Part shown: positions 6,719 through 6,821 of the stretch, in pieces
Layout of the letters: each line of letters opens with the position of its first letter
How positions within the stretch are numbered: position 1 is the stretch's first letter
DNA from: RGIG5579 sp045590715
GTDB taxonomy: Bacteria > Bacillota > Clostridia > Oscillospirales > SIG627
DNA: 6,821 nucleotides
Assembly: GCA_045590715.1 (NCBI GenBank)
Contig: JAZNRO010000059.1
Location: 1 to 6,821 of the forward strand
Reading direction: 5' to 3'
Notes under the pieces: generated by a model
Told to the model about the DNA's origin: nothing
Database searches by the model: none
What the model saw: the letters and a program-made list of their open reading frames with translations, nothing else
Translations under genes and position numbers: made by a program

Positions 6719-6746
6719 TTCTCTCCCCCCTTTTTTTATTTTTATC

Positions 6747-6775
6747 ATTATAAAGAAAAAGCTCTCTTTTGACAA
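6747..6775 (-). promoter_or_regulatory. Promoter of the patatin-like remnant
   Basis: The -35 box TTGTCA (6770-6775) and -10 box TATAAT (6747-6752, full consensus) are 17 bases apart on the minus strand. The leader to the ATG at 6718 is about 20-25 bases and holds the G-rich ribosome binding site at 6723-6730. The promoter looks functional although the gene behind it is destroyed. Confidence 0.78.
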
Positions 6776-6821
6776 GACGCAAAAGCCCGAAAAGGCGGGA
6801 AATAAAGGAAAAGTCTTGACT

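Noticed and set aside
6498..6782. A 94-codon minus-strand frame read as one hypothetical gene
   Set aside because: Its first half is the wrong frame of the phospholipase N-terminus and covers that gene's promoter. Only the last 45 codons or so are real family sequence.
6781..6799. Weak hairpin CCCG-CCTTTT-CGGG followed by CTTTT on the minus strand, possible terminator of an upstream gene
   Set aside because: The stem is only 4 bp and the T-run is short; without sequence to the right it cannot be supported.
6816..6821. TTGACT at the right edge as a plus-strand -35 box
   Set aside because: The matching -10 box would lie outside the window, so nothing supports it.

Overview
The window looks like a chromosomal piece of a low-to-moderate GC Gram-positive bacterium, most likely a member of the Clostridia (Lachnospiraceae or a relative). 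The reasons are strong AGGAGG-type ribosome binding sites, AT-rich intergenic spacers, textbook sigma-A promoters with 17-bp spacers, a lipoprotein rather than a periplasmic binding protein, and transporter sequence variants that I recall as typical of clostridial families. This taxonomic call is inference. Every supported gene lies on the minus strand, so transcription runs from right to left.

Right end (about 6498-6775): a promoter and ribosome binding site lead into a patatin-like phospholipase gene that has lost its middle. About 30 N-terminal residues are followed, out of frame, by about 45 C-terminal residues. This is a deletion remnant, not a gene.

Middle right (4838-6482): a monocistronic PutP-type Na+/proline symporter. 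It has its own promoter, an inverted repeat over the -10 box and start site that could be an operator, and a strong intrinsic terminator.

Left two thirds (1-4815): a four-gene ABC importer operon in the order BMP-family lipoprotein, double-domain ATPase, permease 1, permease 2. Permease 2 is cut by the left window edge. The order matches the nupNOPQ (yufNOPQ) type of nucleoside importer. The operon starts from a near-consensus promoter with A-tracts upstream. A stable hairpin with a UNCG-type loop sits between the binding protein and the ATPase. The last three genes are linked by 4-base start/stop overlaps. Nucleosides are the best substrate guess, but all the proteins seen belong to a divergent branch of the family, so the substrate is open.

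Together the intact genes scavenge small nutrients: proline by sodium symport, and probably nucleosides by an ATP-driven importer. No RNA genes, CRISPR arrays, insertion sequences or phage genes were seen. No gene-free stretch exceeds 300 bases apart from the remnant and promoter region at the right end (6413-6821). I found no convincing novel multi-gene system. The most notable points are the phospholipase deletion scar, the intercistronic hairpin and the putative putP operator.
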